Source: DASPWW01 sp963803425
GTDB lineage: Bacteria; Actinomycetota; Thermoleophilia; Solirubrobacterales; 70-9
Direction of reading: 5' to 3'
Assembly (NCBI GenBank): GCA_963803425.1
Contig: CAWDMA010000001.1
Span: forward strand, 744,001 to 808,000
DNA length: 64,000 nt
Shown: positions 18,169 through 28,000 of the stretch, one piece after another
Numbering within the stretch: position 1 is the stretch's first letter
Layout of the letters: each line of letters starts with the position of its first letter
The notes under the pieces: model-generated
What the model was told of the DNA's origin: nothing
The model's input: only the letters and a program-made list of their open reading frames with translations
Databases searched by the model: none
Translations under genes and position numbers: made by a program

Positions 18169-18761
18169 CTAGAAGCTGACCTTCACGGCCTCGCGCTTCT
18201 CGGGCTCCTCGATCTGGAGCAGCTCCGCGGGGTCGAAACCGAACATGCCCGCGATCACGCTGGAGGGGAAGCGTCTCGCGCTGGTTGTTGTAGTCCATCA
18301 CCGAGTCGTTGAACGACTGGCGCGCGAACGCGACCTTGTTCTCGGTCGAGGTGAGCTCCTCGGAGAGCTGCATCATGTTCTGGTTCGCCTTCAGATCGGG
18401 GTAGTTCTCCGACAGCGCGAACAGCCGCCCCAGGGCGCCCTCGAGCCCGCGCTCGGACTCGCCCAGCTTGCCGCATCGACTCCCCGCTCGACGGGTCGGC
18501 GGAGGCCTCCTTCAGCGAGTCGACCGCGGCCGTCCGCGCCCGGGTCACCGCCTCCAGCGTCTCGCGCTCGTGGCTGAGATAGCCCTTCGCGGTCTCGACC
18601 AGGTTCGGGATCAGGTCGTAGCGCCGGTTGAGCTGCACGTCGATCTGCGCGAACGCGTTCTTGTAGCGGTTCCGCGCCCGGACCAGGCGGTTGTAGGCGC
18701 CGCCGATCAGCAGGCCGATCAGCAGCACCACGACGATGATCACGATCACGATCCAGGTCAT
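18169..18761 (-). CDS. lemA: LemA family protein (frameshifted)
   Basis: ATG 18761 lies nine bases behind TAGCCT. The protein has an N-terminal membrane anchor (IVIVIIVVVLLIGLLIGGAYN) and the LemA core: NRLVRARNRYKNAFAQIDVQ, LNRRYDLIPNLVETAKGYLS and HERETLEAVTRAR. A shift near 18475 leads to ENYPDLKANQNMMQLSEELT and STENKVAFARQSFNDSVMDYN. Another near 18275 leads to the conserved end FDPAELLQIEEPEKREAVKV. The full length is ~196 residues, normal for LemA. Thirty bases upstream of the M48 gene, so one operon. Role: small membrane protein of unclear function, repeatedly paired with M48 proteases. Confidence 0.85.
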
Positions 18762-18806
18762 CTGGGAGTGAGGCTACCAGCGGGCCGCGGGGCGGAGGCG
18801 ACCGCG

Positions 18807-19565
18807 CTATCCGGCCGTGAACCCGCCGTCGAGCGTCAGCACCGCGCCGGTGTGGAACCGCGCCTCCGCGGACAGCAGGTAGCGGACCGCGGCGGTGAGC
18901 TCCTCCCGCCGCAGCAGCCTCCCCGCGGGGATCGACTTCATCACCTCGTCCATGGAGACGTCGGCGTGCTCGAGGTAGCGCTGGAACATCCCGTTCGGGA
19001 CGTCCGCGGCCATGAACGCGATCGCGTTCACCGAGATCTCCTCGCCGGCGAGCTCGAGCGCGGCGGTCTTCGTGAGCGCGTCGACGCCGCCCTTGGTCGC
19101 CGCGTACAGCCCGTTCTCCATCGCCCCGGTGAGGTCGCTCGTCACCGAGCCCATGTTCACGATCGAGCCCCCGCGCCCGCCCTCGCGAAAGGCGCGGATC
19201 TCGTGCTTCATGCACAGGAAGACGCCCTCGAGGTTGGTGGCGATCATCGCCCGCAGGTCGTCGAGCTTGCCGTCCGCGATCCTGCTCGTCGCCTCGTTGC
19301 CGGCGTTGTTGACGGCGCCGTCGAGGCGCCCGAACTCCGACAGCGCCGCGTCGACGAGCGCGCTCACGTCCGCCTCGACCGAGACGTCGGCCTCGATGAA
19401 GCGGGCCCTGCCCCCGGCGTCGGCGATCGCCCGCGCGGTCTGCTCGCCGTTGTCGACCTCGATGTCGCACATGATCACCGCGGCGCCGTCCGCGGCGAGG
19501 TCCTCCGCGATCACCCGGCCGCAGCCGCGTCCGGCTCCGGTCACCAGGACGACCCGATCATCCAC
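18807..19565 (-). CDS. Short-chain dehydrogenase/reductase
   Basis: A 252-residue classical SDR: NAD(P)-binding VLVTGAGRGCGRVIAEDLA, the DIEV acidic residue after beta-2 (favouring NAD+), NNAG, catalytic Ser in NMGSVTSD, YAATKGG (Tyr/Lys) and a C-terminal VLTLDGGFTAG. It probably oxidises or reduces a small alcohol or ketone. It is divergent from the MFS gene with a 40-base gap, so they may share a control region. The substrate cannot be told. Confidence 0.87.
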   Translation of the reverse strand: MDDRVVLVTGAGRGCGRVIAEDLAADGAAVIMCDIEVDNGEQTARAIADAGGRARFIEADVSVEADVSALVDAALSEFGRLDGAVNNAGNEATSRIADGKLDDLRAMIATNLEGVFLCMKHEIRAFREGGRGGSIVNMGSVTSDLTGAMENGLYAATKGGVDALTKTAALELAGEEISVNAIAFMAADVPNGMFQRYLEHADVSMDEVMKSIPAGRLLRREELTAAVRYLLSAEARFHTGAVLTLDGGFTAG

Positions 19566-19605
19566 GGGACGAGTCTCTCACCCTGCGCCATAGACTGCGC
19601 CCGCG

Positions 19606-21030
19606 ATGAGCGCCGCCGCCTCGCCACGCGGATGGGGACTGATCCTGGCGACCGGCATCGGGATCGGGATCACGGCGATCGACGCGACCGCGATCAACGT
19701 CGCGCTCGCCGACATCCAGCGCGACCTCGACACGAACGTCTCGTCGCTGCAGCTGATCGTGAACGCGTTCACGCTGGCGCTCGTGGTCGTCGTCGTCACG
19801 GTGGGGCGGCTCGGGGACATGCTGGGGCGGCGGCGCGTGTACCTGTGGGGGTTCGTCGGGTACGCGGTCGCCTCGGTGATCTGCGCGGTCGCGCCGAGCG
19901 ACGTCGTCCTGATCGTGGGGCGGCTGGCGATGGGCGCCACCGGCGCGATCCTGTTCTCGCTCAGCCTCGCGTTGCTGCGGGCGAGCTTCTCCGAGGAGCG
20001 GTTCCACTGGGCGATCGGCTACTACGCGACCGTCGCCGCGCTCGGGCTCTCGCTCGGGCCGCTGATCGGCGGCGGCCTCGTCGACCTGTTCTCGTGGCGG
20101 GCGCTGTTCTGGGTGAACGTGCCGCTGACCGCGGTCGGACTCGCGCTCGGGCTGCGCTTCATCGAGGAGTCCTCCGACGCGGGCGCGAGCCGGCGGATCG
20201 ACGTGCCGGGCGTGATCACGCTCGGGGTCGGGCTCGGGGCGGTGGTGCTCGGGGTGATCCAGTCGAGCGAGTGGGGATGGGGCTCGGCGGCGACGATCGG
20301 GTGCCTGGCCGGAGGGAGCGCGGTGCTGGTCGTGTTCGTGCTCGTCGAGCGCGCCGTGAAGAGCCCGGTCGTCGAGCTCGACCTGTTCCGCAACCCGCCG
20401 TTCACGGGCAGCGCGGTCGTGTGCGCGGTGCTGTTCTGGGTCGTGTTCGCGTTCCTGTTTCTGTTCGGGCTGTACTTCCAGAACGTGGAGGGCGACTCCG
20501 CGTTCGTCGCCGGGCTCCGGATGCTCCCGTACGCGGTCGTGTTCATGCTCACCGCCGGGCAGGTCCCCGCCGCGATCAAGCGCTTCGGCCAGCGCGCCAC
20601 CCTGGTCGGGTCGCTCGCGATCACGACCGCCGGGGTGTTCGGGCTGTCCTACGTCGATCCGGACACACCCGCATGGCTGACCGCCGTGCTGGTCGCGATG
20701 ATCGGGCTCGGCAACGCGGGCACGATCGTCCCCGCGAGCGCCGCGGGGGTGGGCGCCGTGCCCGCCGAGAAGTCGGGTCTCGCCGCCGGGATCCTCGTGA
20801 TGACGCGCTACCTCGGCGCCGTGCTCGGCGTCGCGGTCGCGGGCGAGATCCTGGACGCGGGGGACACGTTCATTGACGGGATGTCCGTTGCGATGAGGAT
20901 CTCGGCGGCGGTCGGCGTCGCCGGGATCGTGGTGGCGGCGCTGACGCTTCGCGGGGAGGCGGGGGAGAGGCGGCCGGGAGCGCTGGCCCGCCTCGTGCAC
21001 CTGCATCACGGGCACACGCCGCACGGATGA
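19606..21030 (+). CDS. MFS transporter, DHA2-type 14-helix exporter
   Basis: A 474-residue membrane protein from ATG 19606, nine bases behind TAGACT. The N-terminal half holds DATAINVALADIQRDL, then LQLIVNAFTLALVVVVVTVG with motif A GRLGDMLGRRRVYLWG, and motif C-like GLSLGPLIGGGLVD. About 14 hydrophobic segments are visible, fitting DHA2 (drug:H+ antiporter 2, EmrB/QacA-like). The C-terminus is short and basic (HLHHGHTPHG). It likely exports a drug-like compound. It converges with the mismatch glycosylase gene, 3 bases apart. Confidence 0.85.
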   Translation: MSAAASPRGWGLILATGIGIGITAIDATAINVALADIQRDLDTNVSSLQLIVNAFTLALVVVVVTVGRLGDMLGRRRVYLWGFVGYAVASVICAVAPSDVVLIVGRLAMGATGAILFSLSLALLRASFSEERFHWAIGYYATVAALGLSLGPLIGGGLVDLFSWRALFWVNVPLTAVGLALGLRFIEESSDAGASRRIDVPGVITLGVGLGAVVLGVIQSSEWGWGSAATIGCLAGGSAVLVVFVLVERAVKSPVVELDLFRNPPFTGSAVVCAVLFWVVFAFLFLFGLYFQNVEGDSAFVAGLRMLPYAVVFMLTAGQVPAAIKRFGQRATLVGSLAITTAGVFGLSYVDPDTPAWLTAVLVAMIGLGNAGTIVPASAAGVGAVPAEKSGLAAGILVMTRYLGAVLGVAVAGEILDAGDTFIDGMSVAMRISAAVGVAGIVVAALTLRGEAGERRPGALARLVHLHHGHTPHG

Positions 21031-21033
21031 GGA

Positions 21034-21582
21034 TCAAGCGCGGATCCGCTCCACGATCCGGGCCAGCTCGCGCCAGTAGCTCACGTCCCAGAACCCCCGC
21101 GCCGCGCCCGACGGCGAGGGCAGCACGAACACCCGCGACGGCCCGAGCCGCTCCCGCTGGCGCCCGTAGTCGACCTTGCGGCCGAGCGCTCCCTGCGCCG
21201 AGTTCTTGCCCGTGAACGCGATCCACTCCGGCGCGTTCGCCTCCAGCGCCGCGACCAGCCGCCCGACGTCGAACGCCGCCCGGCCGACCTCGGCATCCGA
21301 CCCCGACCGCACCTTGCAGATGTCGGTGAGCCCGATCCCGTACCGCGGCAGCTCGCGGAACTCGGCGGGCTCGAGCCGCCGCGGCGTCAGCCCGACCTCG
21401 CGCAGCGTCGGCCAGAACGCGTTCCCCGGTCCCGCGTAGTAGGCGCCGACATGGGCGGAGACGGCTCCGGCCGCGGTGCCGCAGAAGACGACGTGGAGGT
21501 CGGGTTCCAGGACGTCGGGGAGGATGGCGGCGGCGTGCGCACCAGTGTGCCTAATCCTGCGCTTGGTCGATCGATATCTCAC
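21034..21582 (-). CDS. mug: Mismatch-specific (G:T/U) DNA glycosylase
   Basis: A ~182-residue uracil/thymine DNA glycosylase of the MUG/TDG family: LHVVFCGTAAGAVSAHVGAY (beta-1 and the phosphate-binding loop), PGNAFWPTL, YGIGLTDICKVRSGSD, FTGKNSAQGALG and the leucine-loop motif VLPSPSGAARGFWD. It excises U or T from mispairs. The start is uncertain: GTG 21582 is the best candidate after the divergent Mrr gene's promoter. The frame runs open to 21726, but that would overlap the neighbour. The gene is head-to-head with the island's first gene. Confidence 0.82.
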   Translation of the reverse strand: MRYRSTKRRIRHTGAHAAAILPDVLEPDLHVVFCGTAAGAVSAHVGAYYAGPGNAFWPTLREVGLTPRRLEPAEFRELPRYGIGLTDICKVRSGSDAEVGRAAFDVGRLVAALEANAPEWIAFTGKNSAQGALGRKVDYGRQRERLGPSRVFVLPSPSGAARGFWDVSYWRELARIVERIRA

Positions 21583-21637
21583 ACGGCGGGGAAGGCGGCG
21601 CGACCGTCGGCGATTCGGTGGAAGTAGCCTGTCGGGC

Positions 21638-22549
21638 GTGGCCGACATCACAACCCAGCGGCAAGGCGAGATGATCCAGACGCTGTTCCGCATCCTCAAA
21701 GAGGAACCGGAAGGGTTGCAGGCCAAGGATGCGATCGCTCGCGTTCAGGATGAGATGGAGCTGACTGAGTTTGAGAAGGACAGCTTTCCGAACGCCCCCG
21801 ATGTGATGCGCTTCCCCAAGATCGTCCGCTTCGCGACGATCAACTCGGTCAAGGCGGGGTGGCTCCTCAAGAAGAACGGGATCTGGACTGTCACCGAAGA
21901 GGGGATCAAGGCCCTGGACAAGTTCCCGGACCCAGAGGCCCTCTACAAGGAGTCGCGGAGCCTATACAAGGCATGGAAGGCAGCCCAGCCCGACCCGGAA
22001 CCGAGCGGCGCAGGGGCTGAAGAGCTCGAGGATGACCACGGCTTGGTTGCCGCCGCGAGTCTTGAGGAGGCGGAAGAGAATGCCAGGCAGAACATCTTCG
22101 GCTATCTCGCCGGCATAAACCCGTACGACTTCCAGGATGTTGTTGCCCGGCTCCTCGACGGCATGGGGTATCACGTCGTCTGGATCGCTCCGAAGGGAAA
22201 GGATGGGGGCCTTGATGTGCTTGCGCAGAGCGATGCGCTTGGGGTAGAGGGGCCTCGCATCAAGGGTCAGGTCAAGCGGCGGCCGGACTCCAAGACAACG
22301 GAGGATGAGCTGCGGTCCTTTCTTTCACTGGTGGAGCCAAGCGATGTCGGCGTGTACATATCGCTCGGTGGCTTCACGGCCGACGCGCAGGCTCTTGCCC
22401 GTCGAAGCTCCCGACGGATCACGCTGATAGACGGCGACGCGTTGCTAGATCTCTGGGTTGAGCACTACGAGCAGATCGACGAAGACGGGCAGGAATTGCT
22501 CCCGATTAAGGCCGTCTACTTCCTCGATCTGGCTGCTACGTCGACCTGA
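21638..22549 (+). CDS. Mrr-type restriction endonuclease with N-terminal winged helix
   Basis: A 303-residue protein from GTG 21638, seven bases behind TAGCCT. Residues 1-105 match the Mrr N-terminal DNA-binding domain (MIQTLFRILKEEPEGLQAKD, then KKNGIWTVTEEGIKAL). Residues ~165-290 are the Mrr_cat PD-(D/E)xK fold: DFQDVVARLLDGMGYHVVWI, catalytic DGGLDVLA (~190) and GQVKRR (~211). Mrr enzymes cut modified DNA, so it could be a type IV restriction enzyme guarding the island. Base composition drops here: one 60-base line (21721-21780) is 55% G+C against 73% at 20221-20280. It ends in a hairpin. Confidence 0.85.
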   Translation: MADITTQRQGEMIQTLFRILKEEPEGLQAKDAIARVQDEMELTEFEKDSFPNAPDVMRFPKIVRFATINSVKAGWLLKKNGIWTVTEEGIKALDKFPDPEALYKESRSLYKAWKAAQPDPEPSGAGAEELEDDHGLVAAASLEEAEENARQNIFGYLAGINPYDFQDVVARLLDGMGYHVVWIAPKGKDGGLDVLAQSDALGVEGPRIKGQVKRRPDSKTTEDELRSFLSLVEPSDVGVYISLGGFTADAQALARRSSRRITLIDGDALLDLWVEHYEQIDEDGQELLPIKAVYFLDLAATST

Positions 22550-22570
22550 GTCCATGGCTCAGGTCGACGT
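22538..22570 (+). terminator. Perfect 13-bp hairpin at the end of the Mrr gene
   Basis: ACGTCGACCTGAG (22538-22550), a seven-base loop, and its exact reverse complement (22558-22570). It overlaps the Mrr stop codon and sits at the junction to the truncated drmB. No T-run follows, so it may be a factor-dependent terminator, an mRNA-stabilising hairpin, or the scar of the event that removed drmB's 5' part. Confidence 0.5.
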
Positions 22571-22899
22571 GTGAGACTCGGCTACGGGCGAGCAACCCTG
22601 TACACGGCGAGCCCGGACGCGGAAGGCACGCTTGGCGGTCTCGTCGCTCAGGCGCGCCATCTGGCGACACACCTCGAGATTGCATTGCAAGGGGGGCACT
22701 GTGCTCGAACGATCCCGTCTGCGCACAGCACTCTCCCATCGGCGGAATGGAGGAGCGCTGGCTCCACGGCGCGGCGTGTCATGGGTGTGCGCTGATTTCG
22801 GAGACCTCGTGTGAGATGCGCAACGACTACCTCGATCGGGCGTTGGTCGTGCCGACGCTGGCGGAACCCAACGCGGCGTTCTTCGAAGCACCGTGGTAG
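22571..22899 (+). pseudogene. drmB: C-terminal remnant of DISARM drmB (DUF1998)
   Basis: About 110 codons matching the extreme C-terminus of DrmB: LYTASPDAEGTLGGLVAQAR (the DUF1998 hallmark), then, after a one-base shift at a G6 run (22691-22696), LCSNDPVCAQHSPIGGMEER, LHGAACHGCALISETSCEM and NDYLDRALVV, with the conserved Cys ladder. A full DrmB is ~600 residues, so more than 80% of the 5' end is gone; it starts right after the Mrr hairpin. Its stop overlaps the drmC start as in intact DISARM operons. Either a dead remnant or a retained short domain. Confidence 0.78.
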
Positions 22900-23678
22900 T
22901 CGAGCCCCTGCTGGGGCTGTCCCGCCACGCACGCAAGCGTTTGCTGAGTGCGCTCGCCCGCGGCGAAATCGGGCCGCCGTATTCGGAGGCCTCGCTCGTG
23001 GCTGCACTAGGCGGCGACGGCGCACAGCCGGCAATTGCCGAGGCGTTGACAGAGCTGGACGAGCGCGGAGTGACTCCTGAAGCTGTGGGGTTGATACTTG
23101 AGTCTGCGGAGGCGGCGAGCCGCACGCACGTCGCACCGGACCTCGTCTGGACGGGGCCGGAGGTGGACGGTCTTCATGCTCGCGATACCCGGCGAGTGTA
23201 CGAAGAGCTCCTCGGAGGGGTTGAGCGCTCGCTCTGGGTCAGTACCTACGCGTTCTTCGATGGCCCGCGCGCATTTCGCATCATTGCCGAACGCATGGAC
23301 GACCTCCCGGACTTACAGGTCACGCTACTGCTGAACGTGCAGCGGCGACCAGGCGACACCAGAAAGCCAGGTGACCTGGTTCAAGCGTTCGCAAGGAAGC
23401 TCTGGACCGAGGAGTGGCCTGGCGAGCGGCGTCCTTCCGCCTTCTATGACCCTCGCTCGCTCGAGTCGGAAGGACCGGGAGTCGTTCTGCACGCGAAGGC
23501 CGTCGTGGCCGACGACGACGCGGTCTTCGTCACCTCCGCCAACCTCACCGAGGCTGCGTTCGACCGAAACATCGAGGTCGGGATGCTCACGCGCAGCCGA
23601 GTGCTGGCAGAGAGCCTCGCTCGACACTTTCAGGTGCTAATCGAGCAAAAACTCCTACATGCGCTGCCGCAGGCGTGA
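22893..23678 (+). CDS. drmC: DISARM phospholipase-D-like protein DrmC
   Basis: A 261-residue protein from GTG 22893, overlapping the drmB stop. The C-terminal half has a PLD-type HKD motif: LHAKAVVADDDAVFVTSANL (H~202, K, D) and FDRNIEVGML. The N-terminal ~110 residues are helical (RHARKRLLSALARGEIGPPY, then LDERGVTPEAVGLILES), as in DrmC. DrmC is the accessory PLD protein of class 1 and 2 DISARM. Here it is intact while drmA, most of drmB and a methyltransferase are absent, so it either serves another system in the island or is a survivor. Confidence 0.82.
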   Translation: MVVEPLLGLSRHARKRLLSALARGEIGPPYSEASLVAALGGDGAQPAIAEALTELDERGVTPEAVGLILESAEAASRTHVAPDLVWTGPEVDGLHARDTRRVYEELLGGVERSLWVSTYAFFDGPRAFRIIAERMDDLPDLQVTLLLNVQRRPGDTRKPGDLVQAFARKLWTEEWPGERRPSAFYDPRSLESEGPGVVLHAKAVVADDDAVFVTSANLTEAAFDRNIEVGMLTRSRVLAESLARHFQVLIEQKLLHALPQA

Positions 23679-24384
23679 CACCGTGCCGGGCCCGGTGCCA
23701 CCCGCCGTCCTTACCGCAGTACGGACCTGGGAGCAGCGCGGTCGTCCCTCTCAGAGCCCGGTGGCTTGGTCACGCGACGCTTGGCGGATCGAGTTTCCTG
23801 AGTACGCGGGTGAACTGAGCAAGCTGCCCGGCCGCCTCGGCCGGGACGCGGTCCGAAAGGCCGTTGGAGCAACCGAGGCAACTGAGGCCGGGGTGGAGCT
23901 TGCGTTCGTGATCACCGTGGCCTGGGGATTCGGCACCGTTGGGTATGGACCCCACCGGGCGCGGCGGATGATGTCAGCAACGCAGACCGTCGGATCCCGT
24001 CTGTTGGCGGTCACCAATGCGCTTCACTCGGCTGGCCCGAGTGCGGCCTATCGCCTATTGGCCGGTGATCAACGCATCAAGTACCTGGGGCCTTCGTTCG
24101 GGACCAAGTTCCTGTACTTCAAGTCCGTGCCCGGTCCCGCGATGGCGCTGATTCTGGACCGTCAGATTGGTGGGTGGCTAGCGGCGCAGGCGAGGATGAA
24201 GCTGATGGTCGATCGCTGGCACCCCAAATCGTATGACCGATACTTGTCGATGATGGCCGAATGGGCGTCATCGACGGGTCTAGAGCCCGACACGCTCGAG
24301 ATGATCTTGTTCAGCGATGCAGTCGCAGGCACTGGTAGCCAGTGGAGCAGCGACGAACCGCGAGCTGTGTACGTCGCTGACTAA
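23659..24384 (+). CDS. OGG-fold (8-oxoguanine-glycosylase-like) island protein
   Basis: A 241-residue protein. ATG 23659 overlaps the drmC end by 20 bases; GTG 23683 is an alternative start. The segment RIKYLGPSFGTKFLYFKSVP and the following PGPAMALILDRQIGGWL match what I recall of the family annotated as OGG-fold protein, often found next to defence genes. The N-terminal third (VAWSRDAWRIEFPEYAGELS) is unassigned. A glycosylase role is not shown; the fold may only bind DNA. Gene order with drmC and DUF429 and the short spacings suggest co-transcription. Confidence 0.55.
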   Translation: MRCRRRDTVPGPVPPAVLTAVRTWEQRGRPSQSPVAWSRDAWRIEFPEYAGELSKLPGRLGRDAVRKAVGATEATEAGVELAFVITVAWGFGTVGYGPHRARRMMSATQTVGSRLLAVTNALHSAGPSAAYRLLAGDQRIKYLGPSFGTKFLYFKSVPGPAMALILDRQIGGWLAAQARMKLMVDRWHPKSYDRYLSMMAEWASSTGLEPDTLEMILFSDAVAGTGSQWSSDEPRAVYVAD

Positions 24385-25065
24385 ATGCCTACCGAAGTCG
24401 CCGGAATCGATGCGTACCGACGAGGTAAGTCGAGCGGATGGGTTGCGGTCCGGCTTCGCGACGGCGCATCCCAGGACGCGCTGATGGAGACGGTGCTTGC
24501 CACGCTGGTCGGCAGACGCCCGATTGCTCGGTCATCGCTATCGACATGCCAATTGGGCTACCAACCGACGGGCGTCGCTCCAGTGATGAAGCTGCCCGTG
24601 AGCTGATCGGGGCGCGACGGAACAGCGTGTTCCTCGCGCCTCCTCGAGCTGCTCTGGCGGAGAGTTCTCACGCGCGAGCTAGTGCGCGGGCCGAGGCACT
24701 TACTGGGAGCGGGATGAGTCAGCAGACATCCGGTCTCCGGAAGAAGCTGTTCGAGGTTGAGTCGCTCGCCTCGGGTGATCCACGGCTAGTCGAGGTTCAT
24801 CCAGAGGTGTCCTTCCCGAGAGCTCGCCGGCCAAGAGGTCCCGTATTCGAAGAAGACCTGGAGCGGACAGGCGATGAGGCGGGCGTGGTTGCGTTCCGCG
24901 GGCATCGAGCTACCGGACGAGATCGGGGAGGCGGGCTCGGTACCCGCCGACGATTTGCTTGATGCGGGTGCGGCGGCGTGGACTGCCCGCCGGGTCGTGA
25001 ATGGGCAGGCCGTTCCCCTGCCGGAGGGCGCCCATCGCGGCGATCCGATGGTGATCTGGCGGTAG
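24385..25065 (+). CDS. DUF429 protein (frameshifted)
   Basis: ATG 24385 follows the previous stop directly. The protein (~226 residues) reads VAGIDAYRRGKSSGWVAVRL, IAIDMPIGLPTDGRRSSDEA, ARRNSVFLAPPRAAL, MSQQTSGLRKKLFEVE and RLVEVHPEVSF. These are the DUF429 motifs, with acidic residues arranged as in RNase-H-like folds. Two one-base shifts break it, near 24515 and at the C-run near 24816; removing one C restores HPEVSF-RELAGQEV. DUF429 is thought to be nuclease-like, but its biochemistry is not established. It converges with the helicase gene 28 bases further on. Confidence 0.7.
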
Positions 25066-25092
25066 GTCGGCCCGTCCCGTTGCTTGGCTCTG

Positions 25093-28000
25093 CTAGCCGT
25101 CTGGCCCGCCACCTTCGGTCGGTGGAGGTGACATGAGATTGAGCTCAAGTTGTGGGCGCTCGGGTGGCGTGAGATCGATCTGCAGGAGCTCAGCAACTTC
25201 CGTTCGCTCCGCGTCATCAACCCGGTCCGCGAGCAGACGGACGAGATCCTCCTGTCGCGCCTGCCCGAGGACGCTGCGGTAGAGCGTGAGCGAGCGACGC
25301 AGGTCGTCGAGTCGTTGCTGGTCGCGGCTGAAGGGGAGGGCGGGCACGTGACGCTCGATGACAGCAGAGCCGCGGCGCCCGTTTTGGCCACCTCCGTCCG
25401 CAACGTAGATCCAGTAGGGCCACAGCTCAGATTGATCCGGCGGCCGATCGCGCTCGCCGAGCTCGAAGACTCGGTGCCAGGGATCCTCGGGGCGCTCCTC
25501 GAGGACTGATTCGCCGTATCGCGCCGCCAAGTTCTTTCGCACAGCGTGCCCCTTGTAGCGGTGCACCCGGCCCTCGCGTTGCTCTAGGTCAACCGGGTTG
25601 CTGGGGAGGTTCCAGTGCACGACCGCGTGGCAGTAGAGGTGGAAATCGAGCCCCTCCTGTCCAACCGACGTGGTGGCGAGAACGAAGGGCCAGAACGGGC
25701 TGTTGAACGCGGCGCGGACGTTGTCGGATCGGGCGAGCACAGCACCGTCGTCGCCGTGCTGGTCCCCGAACCGGAGCGCGAATCGGGCCCGCATCCGCTC
25801 TACGTTCACCTTGATCACGCTGTTCCGAGCCTGGATGACGTCGACGCTGGCGCGCGTAGTTCGGATCGAGATCGCCTCCCTCATCCGCTCGGCGATACGG
25901 GCGGCGATCTCGGGTGTCAGCGACCCCGAGACGTAGCCCTCAGACTCCCGCAGGACGTGGGCATACTCGTCCAGCACAGCCTGGAGGCCGCCGTCGACGC
26001 AGTACCGGAGGGCCTCCCGCCAGAAAGTCCCCTGCTTGTAGAGCCCCCGGATCAGCTCCGAGACCTCGGGCGTGTTGAACAGCGTTCGGAACGCCCAGGC
26101 GACCCGGGCCGCAGCAGTGCGCAGCCGCGGCTCGCGATGAGGAGCATCAAGCTCACTCGCCCGCGCCAGTGCGCGTAGGGCGGTCGTCCCCGGAGCAGCG
26201 AGCGCCATCCGCGCCACGACTTCGATCAGACCATCGGGTGGCGCTCCCAGGGGTTTGTCCAGCTGATCGGAAACGGCCTCAAGAGCGAGGCCGATGTGCT
26301 CTCGCCAGTGTTGCGCAGCACCGGCTTCTTCCTGGTCGGCCGCCCACTTCGTCGGCAGCTCAGGGTCGGCGAGCCATGCGCGTGCGACCTGTTCATCCCG
26401 GCCAGCGTCGAGCAGCAACGGTGCAGCCCAATACCAGCGCGCATCCCGCTCGGGGCGCTTGCTGTTGCGGGCGACGATCTCCTCGAGCTCGCCGCGTACG
26501 CGCTGGCTGACGGCCTCAAGCGCCTGATCTTGGGTCGGTCGTGTGCCGGCCTCCGCGGCGAGCTCTGCGGGGTCGGCGAGCTCGGCAAGGCTGAAGCTTG
26601 GATACAGAAAGCCCAGCACAGGCATCCCGGTGAGCCGTCCCTTCGACGCGGTGACGTTGAGTAGCTGCCCACGCTTCTTGCGGGCATCCGCGGTGTTCCT
26701 GGCCTTGCCGTCGCGAAGCGTGGTCATCGCCCGTTCGGCCTCGTAGCTCAAAAGGATCGAGACCGCCTTCGGGACGACCGCCCAGCTCGAGAAGACGAGG
26801 CGCTTCGTGAACGTGTCGATGTCGGCTTCCGCGTACGGCCCCGCGGGTGAGTAGTAAGGGAGCGCGGAGGGCAGCCACAGCAATCGCCACACGCCCCGGC
26901 CGAGCGTTTCCTCCGCAAGCGATCTGAGGCGGGCGTTGCCGGGATCGATGCTCGAATATCTGCTGACCTCGCGCCAGCTCAGTAGTCCATCAGCCCCGTT
27001 TGCGAGCACCGACACCAGCTCCTGATAATCCGGGCTCGCGGGACCGACGTCCACCAGCTCACCGAACTCCCGCTTGAGCTTGTACCCGTCCATCAGATTG
27101 AGCAGGTAGGGCGATGACTTCCAGTACTCGAGTGGATCGCGGTCTTCGACGATCTTTGAAACCTGTTGTGTGGTCACGTAGCCCGAGAGATCCGACGGGA
27201 GCAACCGGAGTCCGCGCGACGGGACTTGCTGAAGCATTCCGTTCCGGTCCGCGGACGCGCCGAGCCTTTCGGTCCTGGACATGACCTGTCCCAGCGTCGC
27301 CTCGATGGCGTCCTTGACGGCGCTCATCCGCTTCTGGGCATCGCCGTCCCAACGGAGGATCAGCGAACGAAACTCGGTCAGGTGGTCGCGGAGCTCGTCG
27401 ACCTCAGTTCTCTCCTGGAGTAGAAACTCTGCGGTCGCGATGAAGTCCTCGTAGTGGCTCGCGCCGTCGGGGTCGTGGCGCGTCGCGTACGCCTTGTATG
27501 GCGTTGCGGACAGCAACAGCGTCCGGGCGGCTTGGCCTGTGTTGGGATCGACATACCTGAACAGCTGGTCGGCGAGCTCCCCTGCCTCCGTGTCCTGGTC
27601 AAGCAGGCTCTTGAAGCGCTGAAACTCGTCGAGGATGATCAGGTCCGGCTCGAGGGCCTCGACGCAAGCCTCGGCAAGCAGGCGTCGCAAGTCACGGATC
27701 ACGCGACGCTGCTCGTCGAGGGCCTCGGGATCCTTGACGCGATCTCGACCCCCGACTCTGAACGGATCCATGAGCGCTTCGAACCTGCTCCTAAGGGTGG
27801 GCGTCCCCTCGGCGCGTGACGCGTTCGCAGCATCGTCAAGGGCCGACAGGAACCCATCCTGGAGACCCTCGTCGATCCGGGCTTCGTCCTTGAGCCAACG
27901 AACCTTGCCGTCGAACCCGCCCGGTGACATGTACGCCCTAAGGATGTTGAGGGGTGTCCTCCTGCGCAGTCCCCAGTGATCCTTGAGCATCAGATAGAGG

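Noticed and set aside
18468..20876. Long plus-strand frame of ~800 codons
   Set aside because: It lies antisense to lemA and the SDR gene and out of frame with the MFS gene, and its translation is Arg/Asp/Gly-rich with no domain. It is a shadow caused by high GC.
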